64,000 bases of DNA from Vibrio pomeroyi (GCA_041879425.1 CP090854.1:2232001-2296000), one strand, 5' to 3'. Counted from the first letter of the stretch, positions 44,646-54,816 are shown. The notes: generated from the letters alone by a model not told the origin. Numbers and translations are program-made.

Positions 44646-46542
44646 ACTGTGACACCTTAACGGTTTTCTTTTTACGATAAATCAATGAGAGCAACGCACC
44701 TAAAATAGAGATCAACCCACCAAACCAAATCCAACGAGCATAAGCCTTATATTGCACGCGGAATGCATAAGCGGTTGAATCCACTTTTTCACCCATGGTG
44801 ATATACACGTCACCATGCCAGAACCACTTCATCGCAGGCTCACTCATGTTCATGACTCTAACTTGGTAATGTCTTCTTTCTGGTGTGATGTAAAAGCTTC
44901 GTTCATTAGCCTCTAAGTCAAGCATTGCCCTTTCGGCAGTAAAGTTCGATGCAACATAAAGCTCAGTATCACGATGAGAAAGCGTCCAGTCCATAAACTC
45001 AACCTGTTCACCGGGGCTCAATTTATAACTGCGTTCAAACGAATGGTAGCTGTTCATCGCGGCACCTACCGCTAATACTGCGACACCCACATGTGCGAAT
45101 GTCATTACCCATACTTTACGTTGGAATTTAGAACTCCGTGTGACCACTAAGCCATAAACATGAGTCAACACAACCCAAAACGCGAGTGACCATGTCATCA
45201 GTGCCATCACTTGAATCTTCTCTACTTGCAAAACATAGCAGGTAAAACCAAGAGCAATAGATAGCAGAGCGATTAACGCCATAACGCCTTTCGACGCTTG
45301 GGGTTTGATGCTGAGCAATGGAGCAAGGCCAACAACGCCCATTGCGAGCAGAGCTAACGGTGCTATTAGTAGGTTAAAGTAAGGTGCACCTACCGAGATG
45401 TTTCCAAGGCCTAATAGCTCAAACACCATTGGATAGAAAGTGCCGAACACCACAACCGCCGTTGCCAAAACGAAGATGAGCACGGCAACTAAACTCAAAA
45501 AGCTTTTACTGGCAAAGCGTGTGATTGGGCTCGATTCGAAAGATTCGCCTCGCACGATAAGCAGAGAAAACGAACTCACCAACACAACGACTAAGATCAG
45601 CAACAGTGCGATGCCTTTACTTGGGTCAACCGCAAAGGCGTGTACTGAAGTGAGCACGCCAGAGCGAACAATAAAGGTGCCGAGAATACTTAAACAGAAC
45701 GTAATGAAGGCAAGACTCAGAGACCATTTCAACAGTTGTTGCTTGCCCTTGGCAACACCCAAAGTATGTAGCAAAGCGGTAGAAGTGAGCCAAGGTAATA
45801 AACTCGCGTTCTCAACAGGATCCCAGAACCACCAGCCGCCCCAACCTAATTCGTAATATGCCCACCAAGAACCAAGAATGATCCCCGCGGTTAAAAAGAT
45901 CCACGCAACTACACACCAGCTTCGACAATGAGCGACCCAATCAAACTCGATCGGATCCACTAATAGCGCTGCGACTGCAAAGGCCAGTACAACCGAAAAC
46001 CCTACATAACCTAGATAAAGTAATGGCGGATGAAATATCAAACCGACATCTTGCAGCATTGGATTAAGGTCTCGTCCTTCAAGCGGCAAGGTTGAATTCA
46101 ATTCAAATGGGTTTGATGCGAATAACGTGAACCAAGCGAATATTGCGAGTAATACATTCATCACCCACAACACACGGCTTTGATATTCACTGGAGTAACG
46201 TTTTTGCAACGCGATAACACCGGACCAACAGCTGATGGTCAGTACCCAAAACAGCAATGACCCTTCATGCCCTGCCCACACGGCGGCCATTTTAAAAAAG
46301 GGAGGTAACTGGGTGTTAGAATGTTCTGCGACATACAGAATAGAGAAGTCGTCACTGATAAAGGCATAGCCAAGCAGAACAATCGCGCCAATGGAAAATA
46401 GTGCGCTTGAGAGAGAGAAACTACGAATTAAACCTAGATTCGGTGATTGCTTGGCGAGCATTGGGTAAATCGAATGCACAGCGATAATGCTGCTAAGCAC
46501 AGCGACCACAACTAAACTAAACAGCCCCAAAGAACCGACCAT
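44626..46542 (-). CDS. nrfE: haem lyase subunit NrfE (CcmF-like)
   Basis: 638 aa with about 14 membrane helices, the CcmF-type core of the NrfEFG haem lyase. The haem-handling WWD motif is ELGWGGWWFWDPVENASLLPW. Periplasmic His ligands are expected near TLPLEGRDLNP and VDPSKG. GAGG is 4 nt before the ATG. Follows nrfD after a 123-bp gap with a strong hairpin. Confidence 0.94.
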   Translation of the reverse strand: MVGSLGLFSLVVVAVLSSIIAVHSIYPMLAKQSPNLGLIRSFSLSSALFSIGAIVLLGYAFISDDFSILYVAEHSNTQLPPFFKMAAVWAGHEGSLLFWVLTISCWSGVIALQKRYSSEYQSRVLWVMNVLLAIFAWFTLFASNPFELNSTLPLEGRDLNPMLQDVGLIFHPPLLYLGYVGFSVVLAFAVAALLVDPIEFDWVAHCRSWCVVAWIFLTAGIILGSWWAYYELGWGGWWFWDPVENASLLPWLTSTALLHTLGVAKGKQQLLKWSLSLAFITFCLSILGTFIVRSGVLTSVHAFAVDPSKGIALLLILVVVLVSSFSLLIVRGESFESSPITRFASKSFLSLVAVLIFVLATAVVVFGTFYPMVFELLGLGNISVGAPYFNLLIAPLALLAMGVVGLAPLLSIKPQASKGVMALIALLSIALGFTCYVLQVEKIQVMALMTWSLAFWVVLTHVYGLVVTRSSKFQRKVWVMTFAHVGVAVLAVGAAMNSYHSFERSYKLSPGEQVEFMDWTLSHRDTELYVASNFTAERAMLDLEANERSFYITPERRHYQVRVMNMSEPAMKWFWHGDVYITMGEKVDSTAYAFRVQYKAYARWIWFGGLISILGALLSLIYRKKKTVKVSQYEYQRS

Positions 46543-46620
46543 ATTACCTCAATAAGGCTCCACCAAAGCAAAGCCAAGTAAAACCGTTGTTAGCTTCTTT
46601 ATGCAAAGAAACAGAGAATG

Positions 46621-46656
46621 AGTAAGCAGATGCTCGGTATCCAGCATCTGCTTACT
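46621..46656 (-). other. perfect 14-bp hairpin between nrfD and nrfE
   Basis: AGTAAGCAGATGCT pairs perfectly with AGCATCTGCTTACT across an 8-nt loop. No T run on either strand, so not a standard terminator. Likely an mRNA-processing or stability element that separates nrfBCD from nrfEXF expression. Confidence 0.75.
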
Positions 46657-46665
46657 AGTGCGAAA

Positions 46666-47646
46666 TTAAGCTATCGTTAACTGCCCTGCGTAAAGGACAA
46701 AAGTTCGTAGCATTAACACGCCCATTAAGCTCAAAGACGTCACGGAAAAGATATACACCGAACTATGACGAATAGAGTCTGGCATGACGGCATTGAGTAA
46801 CAAGGGTAAAACCATGCCCACTCCAATAACACCGTACCAGAACCAACTTGCCCAGAAGCCGCTACCAATCGCGTTCCACACCGCTTGTTCACTTTGTCCA
46901 CCAGCAAATACCAGCCCAGTAAAGAAAGTCACCAGAACAAATAATTCGAACATCACAACCGGACGCTCAAATCCGTGAATCCAAGAAACACTGATGCTGT
47001 GTGGCGATTCTTTGAAGACCAAAACGCCAAACAAAATACACGCAGCAGCACCCGAAGATAAACTCGAGAATAAGAATAGAATCGGCAACACTGGGTTATT
47101 CAGCATTGGGAAGGTATTTAACGCCGAAAGGAGGAAGCCAGTGTATGCGGCAAGCATCAGAGCAAGAATAGCTAAGAATATTTCCAAAGCATTTTCAAAC
47201 ACCTCTATTTTGCCAATCCAATTTCCGACAAAATCGAGTCGTCCTTTTAACCAAGCTTGGTCATTCAAGAACACAACGATTTGATCACGAAATATAATGC
47301 CGATCCAAAGGAATAAGATCACCATATACACTTGGAATAAGATCACACCCATCGACATCACAGACGTTGGATTATAGAAGATCATGATCTTCCAAAAGGA
47401 TAACGGTTTTGTTAGGTGGAAGACCAAGATCAACAGGCCTGAAAAGATCCCAAATGGCGCAAGAAAAGCGGTCGCCTTTAACACACCATTATGAGCAGGA
47501 TCGCCTTCAATGACCTTTCGTTTAAGGTAAATGGAAATCATGACGGCACCCGCCGACATCCCCGCCAGAAATAGATAGATGGCTATAATCCAGTCCCATA
47601 CCACGGTACCAGACTGAAAAGCTGTGTCCCATGCACTCATAATCAA
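46666..47646 (-). CDS. nrfD: quinol-oxidising membrane subunit NrfD
   Basis: 326 aa, about eight to nine membrane helices of the NrfD/PsrC family. It oxidises quinol and passes electrons through NrfC and NrfB to the nitrite reductase NrfA. Family segments WDWIIAIYLFLAGMSAGAVM and PLSFWKIMIFYNPTSVMSMG are clear. Start overlaps the nrfC stop by 4 nt. Confidence 0.94.
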   Translation of the reverse strand: MIMSAWDTAFQSGTVVWDWIIAIYLFLAGMSAGAVMISIYLKRKVIEGDPAHNGVLKATAFLAPFGIFSGLLILVFHLTKPLSFWKIMIFYNPTSVMSMGVILFQVYMVILFLWIGIIFRDQIVVFLNDQAWLKGRLDFVGNWIGKIEVFENALEIFLAILALMLAAYTGFLLSALNTFPMLNNPVLPILFLFSSLSSGAAACILFGVLVFKESPHSISVSWIHGFERPVVMFELFVLVTFFTGLVFAGGQSEQAVWNAIGSGFWASWFWYGVIGVGMVLPLLLNAVMPDSIRHSSVYIFSVTSLSLMGVLMLRTFVLYAGQLTIA

Positions 47647-48329
47647 ATCTCCCCTTTTTGGTGTGGCACTTTATAGAGTTTTGGCTGAGTCCCTAGGTAG
47701 GCTTTATCTCTGTAAACCACTTCCGATTGAAGCACTTGGTTTATCTCACTCTTAGGGTCGTTCAGGTCGCCAAATATCAGCGCGTTAGTTGGGCAAGATT
47801 CAACACAAGCAGGTAACTTCCCTTCAGCCAAGTTAGTATCACGGCAGAAGTTACACTTATCAGCGGATTTATTCTCTGGATGGAAAAAGCGCACTTGATA
47901 TGGACAAGCTAATAAGCAGTAACCACAACCCACACACTTCTCTTTGTGCACATCAACAATGCCTGTTTTCTCATCTTTATAGGCTGCACCCGTTGGGCAA
48001 ACCATCACACACGGAGCATTATCACAATGTTGGCAAGAGTTACGGGTAAAACGGTAATCAACATTCGGATATTCGCCTTGAGGTTCGCTCTTAATGATCT
48101 CTAAGCGCGATACACCTTCTGGCACTTTATTTACTTCACGACACGCTTCAGTACAGGCAGTGCAACCAATACACGCGGTTTCATCATGAACCATCCCGTA
48201 GCGCTTAGTGCCATCTTCCTGAACATTGGCCAACGTTTTTCGGCTTGTTACCGCCGCCGTTCCTGCAACCCCGGTCGTAAAGATCACTGCGCCTGCGCCA
48301 GCTAAAAAGTTTCTTCTTGAGCAGCTCAT
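47643..48329 (-). CDS. nrfC: four-cluster iron-sulfur protein NrfC
   Basis: 228 aa. Tat signal CSRRNFLAGAGA, then four ferredoxin-type [4Fe-4S] motifs: CIGCTACTEAC, CQHCDNAPCVMVC, CVGCGYCLLAC and CNFCRDTN...CVESC. Periplasmic electron carrier between NrfD and NrfB. 3 bp after nrfB. Confidence 0.95.
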   Translation of the reverse strand: MSCSRRNFLAGAGAVIFTTGVAGTAAVTSRKTLANVQEDGTKRYGMVHDETACIGCTACTEACREVNKVPEGVSRLEIIKSEPQGEYPNVDYRFTRNSCQHCDNAPCVMVCPTGAAYKDEKTGIVDVHKEKCVGCGYCLLACPYQVRFFHPENKSADKCNFCRDTNLAEGKLPACVESCPTNALIFGDLNDPKSEINQVLQSEVVYRDKAYLGTQPKLYKVPHQKGEI

Positions 48330-48332
48330 AGA

Positions 48333-48917
48333 TTACTCCCCTTCTTTCTTCTGGTTGAAGTCTGAATGGCAATCCACGCACAGCTTAATGGTTTGCTTTT
48401 TATCTAAGCTCAACACCTTAGCTTCGGTCGCATGAACATCATGGCAGTTTGAACACGTTAAGTTCTGTGCGTGAACATCGTGAGTCCAGCTCGCTTCACG
48501 CAGATCATCCGGTTTATGACAATCTATACATTGGCTATTGGCGTCTAAAATTAAGCTAGGATCGAGGAAGACTTTTTCAGTTCCCTGCTGTGATTGAGCC
48601 GCGCGATACTTCACCACTTCAGGTGCACCTTCACGGTGATCGGGGCCAATAGAGGTATGACAATCGGTACAATTCACTTCACGACCAAGTAAAGCGTGTG
48701 CGCTCTTACCGTGTGAACCCAATATCGTTTCTTTGGAGTCTTTGTGGCATTGAACACACTTGTAGTCTTTGTCGCGGATTAATTCGACTTCATGTCTTGT
48801 TGATTCTCCTACTGGCGTAACAGCAGGCTCAGCAACAGCATGAATGGAATAACCATAGAGACAGAATGCTAGAAGGGATTTAAGCATTATGACTATGGCC
48901 AATTTAATATTGCCCAT
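48333..48917 (-). CDS. nrfB: pentahaem cytochrome c NrfB
   Basis: 194 aa with signal peptide. Five CXXCH motifs (CVQCH, CTDCH, CIDCH, CSNCH, CVDCH) match E. coli NrfB (188 aa). It passes electrons from NrfC to NrfA in the periplasm. First gene of the leftward nrfBCD-EXF operon. Its promoter faces nrfA across the 482-bp control region. Confidence 0.95.
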   Translation of the reverse strand: MGNIKLAIVIMLKSLLAFCLYGYSIHAVAEPAVTPVGESTRHEVELIRDKDYKCVQCHKDSKETILGSHGKSAHALLGREVNCTDCHTSIGPDHREGAPEVVKYRAAQSQQGTEKVFLDPSLILDANSQCIDCHKPDDLREASWTHDVHAQNLTCSNCHDVHATEAKVLSLDKKQTIKLCVDCHSDFNQKKEGE

Positions 48918-49007
48918 TTTATCCTTTCCTTATACCGGCATTATTTAACTCTCAACTAAATAATATTCCGGTTAAACAAAAGTACCCTTAAACGATATTA
49001 TTAACGT

Positions 49008-49021
49008 TTAAATGATATCAA
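49008..49021 (-). promoter_or_regulatory. possible FNR site facing nrfB
   Basis: On the minus strand TTGATATCATTTAA matches the FNR consensus TTGAT-N4-ATCAA in 8 of 10 positions. Located about 90 bp upstream of the nrfB start. Suggests anaerobic activation; weaker than the site facing nrfA. Confidence 0.4.
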
Positions 49022-49064
49022 TTCTTATTTTGGATAAGCCACAACGCTTTCTATATTTAGAATA

Positions 49065-49080
49065 TACCTCTAATTGGGTA
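49065..49080. promoter_or_regulatory. NarP/NarL-type 7-2-7 site, proximal to nrfB
   Basis: TACCTCT-AA-TTGGGTA fits two inverted heptamers (consensus TACYYMT) spaced by 2 bp: 7/7 and 6/7 matches. NarP binds this arrangement. Lies in the divergent nrfB/nrfA control region. Confidence 0.7.
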
Positions 49081-49163
49081 ATGCGAAATTTACGAAGGTT
49101 AATATGTGAACACAATCACCCTATTTATCACAAGGGCATAGTATGTAATTGCTTGTTATATTT

Positions 49164-49176
49164 GATAATAATTATC
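49164..49176. promoter_or_regulatory. palindrome GATAATAATTATC in the nrf control region
   Basis: A perfect 13-bp palindrome. It resembles a Fur half-array or an extended FNR half-site (TTGAT precedes). The binding protein cannot be decided by eye. Confidence 0.35.
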
Positions 49177-49205
49177 ACTTAAACTTCCCTCCACCAGCTA
49201 ACGCA

Positions 49206-49221
49206 TACCCCTTTAGGGTTA
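49206..49221. promoter_or_regulatory. NarP/NarL-type 7-2-7 site, proximal to nrfA
   Basis: TACCCCT-TT-AGGGTTA: the first heptamer matches TACYYMT in 7/7, the second its complement in 6/7, spacing 2 bp. This is the geometry preferred by NarP. About 180 bp before the nrfA ATG. Confidence 0.75.
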
Positions 49222-49233
49222 TATAAACTTCAA

Positions 49234-49249
49234 CGTGATTAAAGTCACT
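49234..49249. promoter_or_regulatory. CRP-like site in the nrf control region
   Basis: GTGATTAAAGTCAC is a perfect GTGA-N6-TCAC inverted repeat, matching 4 of 5 bases in each CRP half-site. Near the FNR-like and NarP-like sites; carbon-source control is possible. Confidence 0.45.
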
Positions 49250-49257
49250 GCTATTAA

Positions 49258-49271
49258 TTGATCTAAAACAA
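49258..49271 (+). promoter_or_regulatory. FNR site upstream of nrfA
   Basis: TTGAT-CTAA-AACAA matches TTGAT-N4-ATCAA in 9 of 10 positions. About 130 bp before the nrfA ATG, next to the NarP-like site; consistent with anaerobic activation. Confidence 0.65.
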
Positions 49272-49399
49272 GCAAACTTCCGACACGTAACAAAATGTGT
49301 TTATTTATGAATTAATATAAACAGGAATTCTCCAGTTCTTAATTTGAATAGCAAACTCACAACGCTTGGTATAAAAATCAGTATATTGGAGATATCACT

Positions 49400-50830
49400 G
49401 TGAAAAAGCACTGGATACGTAATTCCGTCACAGCACTATTAATGGTTAGCGCATCACTAGCAAGCGCAACCAGTTTTGCTGCGTCTGAACAAAAAGAAAT
49501 TGGTGATCCTCGTAACGACCAGTTCGAGCAAAATCATCCTGATCAATATCACTCTTGGAGACAAACGTCAGAAAGTGAAACTATCGAAGATGCGCTAAAA
49601 GAAGATCCAAACATGGTGATCATGTGGGCTGGCTACGGGTTCGCAAAAGACTACAACAAAGCGCGCGGCCACTTCTATGCGATTGACGATGTAAGACAAA
49701 CCTTGCGTACTGGCGGTCCGACCGACGAAAGCTCAGGTCCAATGCCAATGGCATGTTGGAGCTGTAAGAGCCCAGACGTTGCACGTGTTATTGAAGAACG
49801 CGGTGAAGATGGCTACTTCGAAGGTAAATGGGCACGTCTTGGTAACGAGATCGTCAACCCTATTGGTTGTGCTGACTGTCATGACACCCAAAGCGATGAG
49901 TTCAAAAACGGCGAGCCAGCACTGAAAGTGACGCGCCCCTATGTTGAACGCGCTTTCGAAGCGATTGGTAAAAAGTTTGATGAGCAGAGCCGTTTAGACC
50001 AACAAGCTTCAGTTTGTGCACAATGCCACGTGGAATACTACTTTACCGGCCCAACCAAAGGCGTGAAATTCCCTTGGGACAAAGGGACACGTGTTGAGCA
50101 AATGGAAGAGTACTACGATGACATCAACTTTAAGGATTGGACGCACAAGGTATCTAAAGCTCCAATGCTAAAAGCGCAGCACCCTGGCTATGAAACATGG
50201 CGTGAAGGTATTCACGGCAAAAACAAAGTCGTTTGTGCTGACTGTCATATGCCTAAAGTCACCAAAGAAGACGGCACAGTTTACACCGACCATAAAGTAG
50301 GTAACCCGTTTGACCGCTTCGAAGATACGTGTGCCAACTGTCATACTCAATCGAAAGAGACCATGCGTAACATCGTTTCAAGCCGTAAAGCTCAAGTGCT
50401 AAACATGAAGCTGACAGCTGAGAAACAAATCGTTGCTGCTCACTTTGAAGCCGGCGCGGCATGGGAAGCGGGTGCAACAGAGCAAGAGATGGAGCCAATC
50501 TTACTGGATATTCGTCACGCTCAATGGCGTTGGGACTACGCAATCGCGTCTCATGGAGTTCACATGCATGCACCAGAAGTGGCTCTTGAGGTTCTAGGTA
50601 CAGCCGTTGACCGTGCAGCCGATGCTCGTACTAAGATCATTCGTCTATTAGCGAAGAAAGGCATCACCGACCCTATTGAAATTCCTGATATCTCGACCAA
50701 AGAAGCAGCTCAAAAAGCGCTAGGAATGGACATGGATAAGATGAACGCTGAGAAACAACACTTCTTAGACACGGTTGTTCCTAAGTGGGAAGAACAAGCT
50801 GAAAAACGTGAAGCGAACTACGAATACTAG
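49400..50830 (+). CDS. nrfA: ammonia-forming cytochrome c nitrite reductase NrfA
   Basis: 476 aa, signal peptide (cleavage after TSFA). Reduces nitrite to ammonium with six electrons in the periplasm. The active-site haem is bound by the special motif Cys119-W-S-Cys122-Lys123. Four standard haem motifs follow (CADCH, CAQCH, CADCH, CANCH), giving the usual five haems. The conserved arginine in VRQTLRTGG binds nitrite. Divergent from nrfB with FNR- and NarP-type sites between. Terminator follows. Confidence 0.98.
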   Translation: MKKHWIRNSVTALLMVSASLASATSFAASEQKEIGDPRNDQFEQNHPDQYHSWRQTSESETIEDALKEDPNMVIMWAGYGFAKDYNKARGHFYAIDDVRQTLRTGGPTDESSGPMPMACWSCKSPDVARVIEERGEDGYFEGKWARLGNEIVNPIGCADCHDTQSDEFKNGEPALKVTRPYVERAFEAIGKKFDEQSRLDQQASVCAQCHVEYYFTGPTKGVKFPWDKGTRVEQMEEYYDDINFKDWTHKVSKAPMLKAQHPGYETWREGIHGKNKVVCADCHMPKVTKEDGTVYTDHKVGNPFDRFEDTCANCHTQSKETMRNIVSSRKAQVLNMKLTAEKQIVAAHFEAGAAWEAGATEQEMEPILLDIRHAQWRWDYAIASHGVHMHAPEVALEVLGTAVDRAADARTKIIRLLAKKGITDPIEIPDISTKEAAQKALGMDMDKMNAEKQHFLDTVVPKWEEQAEKREANYEY

Positions 50831-50854
50831 TTTCTTCAAATAGACCATAATAAT

Positions 50855-50893
50855 AAAACCAGTCACACTATTGAGGTGTGGCTGGTTTTTTAG
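50855..50893 (+). terminator. nrfA terminator
   Basis: Stem AACCAGTCACAC with GTGTGGCTGGTT (one G-T pair), loop TATTGAG, followed by a T run. Separates nrfA from the rhodanese gene. Confidence 0.85.
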
Positions 50894-50955
50894 GTTTTGG
50901 AGGAATACACATCAATACCCACCTCCGATCTACTCGCCAATTCAAGGAATAAACA

Positions 50956-51300
50956 ATGAAAACCTTATTTTCACTTTCAGCATTGTGCGTTGCACTGTTA
51001 AGTTCTGGCGTTCATGCGTCTGAGCGCGCAGACATAGGTTGGGATTTAATTGAGAAAGGTGCAATGGTGGTTGATGTCAGAACACCTGAGGAGTTCAAAC
51101 AAGGGCATCTAGACAACGCCATTAACTACCCACTATCCGAGGTCGCGACTCATTTCGCAAGCATAGATAAAGACCAACCAATCGTGTTGTATTGCCGCAG
51201 TGGTAACCGCTCAGGACAAGCCTATCAATTCTTACAAGCTCAAGGGTTTACTCAAATCCATAACGCAGGTGGCCTGATTGAAATACAGGAAAGTAAATAG
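50956..51300 (+). CDS. periplasmic rhodanese-like protein (PspE-type)
   Basis: 114 aa. Signal peptide MKTLFSLSALCVALLSSGVHA, then one rhodanese domain with the catalytic loop Cys in LYCRSGNRSGQA and the structural DVRTPEEFKQGHLDNAINYP. Resembles E. coli PspE, a periplasmic sulfurtransferase. It sits just after the nrfA terminator; a sulfur or nitrosothiol role connected with nitrite/sulfite reduction is possible but unproven. Confidence 0.88.
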   Translation: MKTLFSLSALCVALLSSGVHASERADIGWDLIEKGAMVVDVRTPEEFKQGHLDNAINYPLSEVATHFASIDKDQPIVLYCRSGNRSGQAYQFLQAQGFTQIHNAGGLIEIQESK

Positions 51301-51339
51301 CTAAAAACAAACGATTAACGACTAGCGATTGTGCCAAGC

Positions 51340-51969
51340 TTAACGGATCATCTGTTTGGCTTGGTTGATCGAGTGAATAATAGAAACACGATCAATCCCC
51401 TTCTGATTAGAGTCGAGAATTTGAGCCCACGCATCGATCGCTTGTTGATAGCGCATACTGATGAAGTGATCGGTCGCGATTAACATCAAGGCCGTTCGAT
51501 CGTTCGGATCAAGATCCATAGATTGCTCTAGCAGTCTATTTACTTCATCACTCATCGCTTGTGAACTGAGATAATAAAGTGCGGTGGCTTTCGCGGCATA
51601 CAAGCCTGAAGGCGCTTGAGGATCTAAACGAATCGCGTAATCGTAGCAGGTAAACGCCGCATCAAACTCCCCTTTCTGCATATAAACACCACCCAGCTTA
51701 AACCATAAATCTGATTGATTCGGGTCTTGCTTAAGGCTTTGTTGCAGCTCATCTTGGAAATCTGTTGTGGTGTAATTTTCGTTGTCACTGGAAGGAGGTT
51801 GAGGCAGTTCTTGCTTCATTTGAAACCAGATAATGCCACTGACTAGTACTGCGGTAAGTGAGATAAGAAGGTTCCCCTTGAGGCTACTACTGTTTTTGTT
51901 TGATTCAACGACGATCACCACCAAAAACAGGCTCATCAATAACAAAGCAACCAGTAACCAGATATCCAT
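51340..51969 (-). CDS. nrfG: TPR protein of cytochrome c maturation (NrfG/CcmI-like)
   Basis: 209 aa from the Met at 51969, which has GGGAGAG just upstream (the longer frame adds 18 unlikely residues). Two membrane helices (about 1-21, 32-49) then TPR repeats (DLWFKLGGVYMQKGEFDAAFTCYDYAIRLDPQAP, PNDRTALMLIATDHF). This is the apocytochrome-holding subunit that works with NrfE and NrfF. In enterobacteria nrfG lies inside the nrf operon; here it is separate and convergent to nrfA. Confidence 0.85.
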   Translation of the reverse strand: MDIWLLVALLLMSLFLVVIVVESNKNSSSLKGNLLISLTAVLVSGIIWFQMKQELPQPPSSDNENYTTTDFQDELQQSLKQDPNQSDLWFKLGGVYMQKGEFDAAFTCYDYAIRLDPQAPSGLYAAKATALYYLSSQAMSDEVNRLLEQSMDLDPNDRTALMLIATDHFISMRYQQAIDAWAQILDSNQKGIDRVSIIHSINQAKQMIR

Positions 51970-52079
51970 TTTACTCTCCCTTTTTATCCGCCCATTCACT
52001 CTACCTCTTTCGCCACGAAGCAAACTTGATCAAGGTATAGCTATTGGTATTTAACGATTCTCCACAAAGAACAGGCAAT

Positions 52080-52112
52080 AAAAAAACCGAGCACTTAGGG
52101 CTCGGTTTTTTT
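52080..52112 (-). terminator. gyrA terminator
   Basis: Stem AAAAAACCGAGC/GCTCGGTTTTTT with a 7-nt loop. It follows the gyrA stop by about 35 bp; the A/T flanks allow bidirectional action. Confidence 0.85.
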
Positions 52113-52146
52113 CAATGGTAAGCTTAATTACTTAGCGTAATCGAGA

Positions 52147-54816
52147 TTACTCAGTGTCTTGCTCGCTATCACTTTCAGAGTCAGAAGCATCTGATGCTTG
52201 CTCTTCACTTGATTCAGAAGCCACTGTTCCTTCTGCGTTAACTGCTTCAGCATTTGCTTCTTCAGCTTCGCCTTCTACAATCTCAGCTTCTTCTACTTCG
52301 TCGATACGTTGTAGTCCTACAACGTTCTCGTCTTCAGCAGTACGAATCAGTGTTACACCTTGAGTGTTACGACCAACTTGGCTTACTTCCGCTACGCGAG
52401 TACGTACTAGTGTACCTGCGTCGGTGATCATCATCATTTCATCGCCTTCTTCAACTTGAACGGCGCCAACTACTGGGCCATTACGTTCAGAGACTTTGAT
52501 AGATACTACACCTTGCGTTGCACGGCCTTTCGTTGGGTATTCAGCTAGCTCAGTACGCTTACCGTAACCGTTTTGAGTCACAGTTAGGATATCGCCTTCG
52601 TTAGAAGGAACAATCAGTGAAACCACTTGATCGTCTTCTGGAAGCTTCATACCACGAACACCAGAGGCAGTACGGCCCATTGCACGCACTTTGTCCTCGT
52701 TAAAGCGAACAACTTTGCCCGATTTAGAGAACAGCATGATGTCGCTATCACCGTTAGTGATGTCAACGCCGATCAGTGAATCGTCGTCACGTAGGTTAAC
52801 AGCGATTAGGCCGTTAGCACGTACGTTTGCGAATTGATCCAGAGATGTCTTCTTAACAGTACCATCGCCTGTTGCCATGAAGATGAATTTCTCGTTAGAG
52901 AACTCAGAAACAGGCAGGATAGCCGTAATACGCTCACCTTCTTCTAGAGGAAGAATGTTCACGATAGGCTTACCACGAGCAGTACGACTTGCTAATGGTA
53001 GTTGGTAAACTTTCAGACGGTATGTCTTACCACGAGTAGAGAAACATAGGATGTTATCGTGAGTATTAGCAACAAGCAGACGCTCAATGTAATCCTCATC
53101 TTTCATCTTAGTTGCACTCTTACCTTTACCACCACGACGCTGAGCTTCGTAGTCGCTTAGGATTTGGTACTTAACGTAACCTGCGTTAGAAAGCGTTACT
53201 ACAACGTCTTCTTGAGCAATCAGCTCTTCCATGTCGATGTCATGAACTGCAGCTGTGATTTCTGTACGACGCTCGTCGCCATAGATTTCACGTACCGCTT
53301 CAAGTTCTTCACGGATAACTTCCATCAAACGCTCAGTGCTTGCAAGAATGTGCATTAGCTCAGCGATCTCTTCTAGAAGTGCTTTGTACTCGTCTAGAAT
53401 CTTCTCATGCTCTAGGCCAGTTAGGCGGTGAAGACGAAGTTCTAGAATAGCTTGTGCTTGTGTTTCCGTTAGGAAGTATTGGCCATCGCGGATGCCGTAT
53501 TGGTCTTCCAACCAATCAGGACGGGCCGCATCAGTACCTGCACGCTCAAGCATTGAAGCAACGTTACCAAGATCCCAACCACGAGACACTAAACCAACTT
53601 TAGCTTCTGCTGGTGTTGGCGCGCTCTTGATCAGTTCAATGATTTCATCAATGTTAGCAAGTGCTAGAGACAGTGCTTCAAGGATGTGTGCACGGTCGCG
53701 CGCTTTCTTCAATTCGAAGATAGTACGACGAGTCACAACTTCGCGACGGTGGTCTACGAAGCACTTAAGCATGTCTTTGATGTTGAACAACTGTGGTTGA
53801 CCGTTATTCAACGCAACCATGTTGATACCGAAAGTCGTTTGCAGTTGAGTTTGAGCGTATAGGTTGTTAAGAACCACTTCGCCTACTGCATCACGCTTAC
53901 ATTCAATAACAATACGCATACCGTCTTTATCAGACTCGTCGCGCAGTGCACTGATGCCTTCTACTTTCTTATCTTTAACCAGTTCAGCAATCTTCTCGAT
54001 CAAACGAGCTTTGTTTACTTGGTAAGGGATCTCAGTAACGATAATGGTTTCTTTACCATTCTTCTCTACTTCAATATCCGCTTTTGAACGCATGTAAACC
54101 TTACCGCGGCCAGTCTTGTATGCATCTACGATGCCTTTACGACCACTGATAAGTGCTGCTGTTGGGAAGTCAGGACCAGGGATATAGTCCATTAGCTCAT
54201 CAATAGTGATATCTTCATTATTGATAAATGCTAAACAGCCATCAACAACTTCACCAAGGTTATGTGGTGGGATGTTGGTAGCCATACCTACTGCGATACC
54301 AGAAGCACCGTTTACCAATAGGTTAGGAATTTTTGTAGGAAGTACTGCTGGAATTTGTTCTGTACCATCGTAGTTCGGTACGTAATCCACAGTTTCCTTA
54401 TCAAGGTCAGCCAGGAGCTCGTGAGCAATTTTCGCCATACGAACTTCGGTATAACGCATTGCAGCCGCGGAGTCGCCATCGATAGAACCAAAGTTACCTT
54501 GGCCATCAACTAGCATGTAACGCAGTGAGAACGGTTGCGCCATACGAACAATAGTATCGTATACAGCACTATCACCATGTGGGTGGTATTTACCGATTAC
54601 ATCACCTACTACACGAGCAGACTTTTTATATGGTTTGTTCCAATCATTACCTAGTACATTCATCGCGAACAAAACGCGGCGGTGTACAGGTTTTAGGCCA
54701 TCACGCACATCTGGAAGGGCACGACCAACGATGACGGACATCGCGTAGTCTAGGTATGAACCTCTAAGCTCATCTTCAATATTTACGGGCGTGATCTCTT
54801 TCGCTAGATCGCTCAT
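52147..54816 (-). CDS. gyrA: DNA gyrase subunit A
   Basis: 889 aa, breakage-reunion subunit of gyrase. Catalytic Tyr122 in [11 protein letters not shown]. The quinolone-resistance region is wild type: Ser83 and Asp87 in [13 protein letters not shown], numbering as in E. coli. GyrA-box QRRGGKG precedes six C-terminal beta-pinwheel repeats. The last ~50 residues are an acidic, glutamate/alanine/serine-rich tail typical of vibrio and enterobacterial GyrA. Divergent from ubiG, as in other gammaproteobacteria. Confidence 0.99.
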   Translation of the reverse strand: MSDLAKEITPVNIEDELRGSYLDYAMSVIVGRALPDVRDGLKPVHRRVLFAMNVLGNDWNKPYKKSARVVGDVIGKYHPHGDSAVYDTIVRMAQPFSLRYMLVDGQGNFGSIDGDSAAAMRYTEVRMAKIAHELLADLDKETVDYVPNYDGTEQIPAVLPTKIPNLLVNGASGIAVGMATNIPPHNLGEVVDGCLAFINNEDITIDELMDYIPGPDFPTAALISGRKGIVDAYKTGRGKVYMRSKADIEVEKNGKETIIVTEIPYQVNKARLIEKIAELVKDKKVEGISALRDESDKDGMRIVIECKRDAVGEVVLNNLYAQTQLQTTFGINMVALNNGQPQLFNIKDMLKCFVDHRREVVTRRTIFELKKARDRAHILEALSLALANIDEIIELIKSAPTPAEAKVGLVSRGWDLGNVASMLERAGTDAARPDWLEDQYGIRDGQYFLTETQAQAILELRLHRLTGLEHEKILDEYKALLEEIAELMHILASTERLMEVIREELEAVREIYGDERRTEITAAVHDIDMEELIAQEDVVVTLSNAGYVKYQILSDYEAQRRGGKGKSATKMKDEDYIERLLVANTHDNILCFSTRGKTYRLKVYQLPLASRTARGKPIVNILPLEEGERITAILPVSEFSNEKFIFMATGDGTVKKTSLDQFANVRANGLIAVNLRDDDSLIGVDITNGDSDIMLFSKSGKVVRFNEDKVRAMGRTASGVRGMKLPEDDQVVSLIVPSNEGDILTVTQNGYGKRTELAEYPTKGRATQGVVSIKVSERNGPVVGAVQVEEGDEMMMITDAGTLVRTRVAEVSQVGRNTQGVTLIRTAEDENVVGLQRIDEVEEAEIVEGEAEEANAEAVNAEGTVASESSEEQASDASDSESDSEQDTE

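Noticed and set aside
54548..54590. Quinolone-resistance mutation in gyrA
   Set aside because: Ser83 and Asp87 are both the sensitive type.
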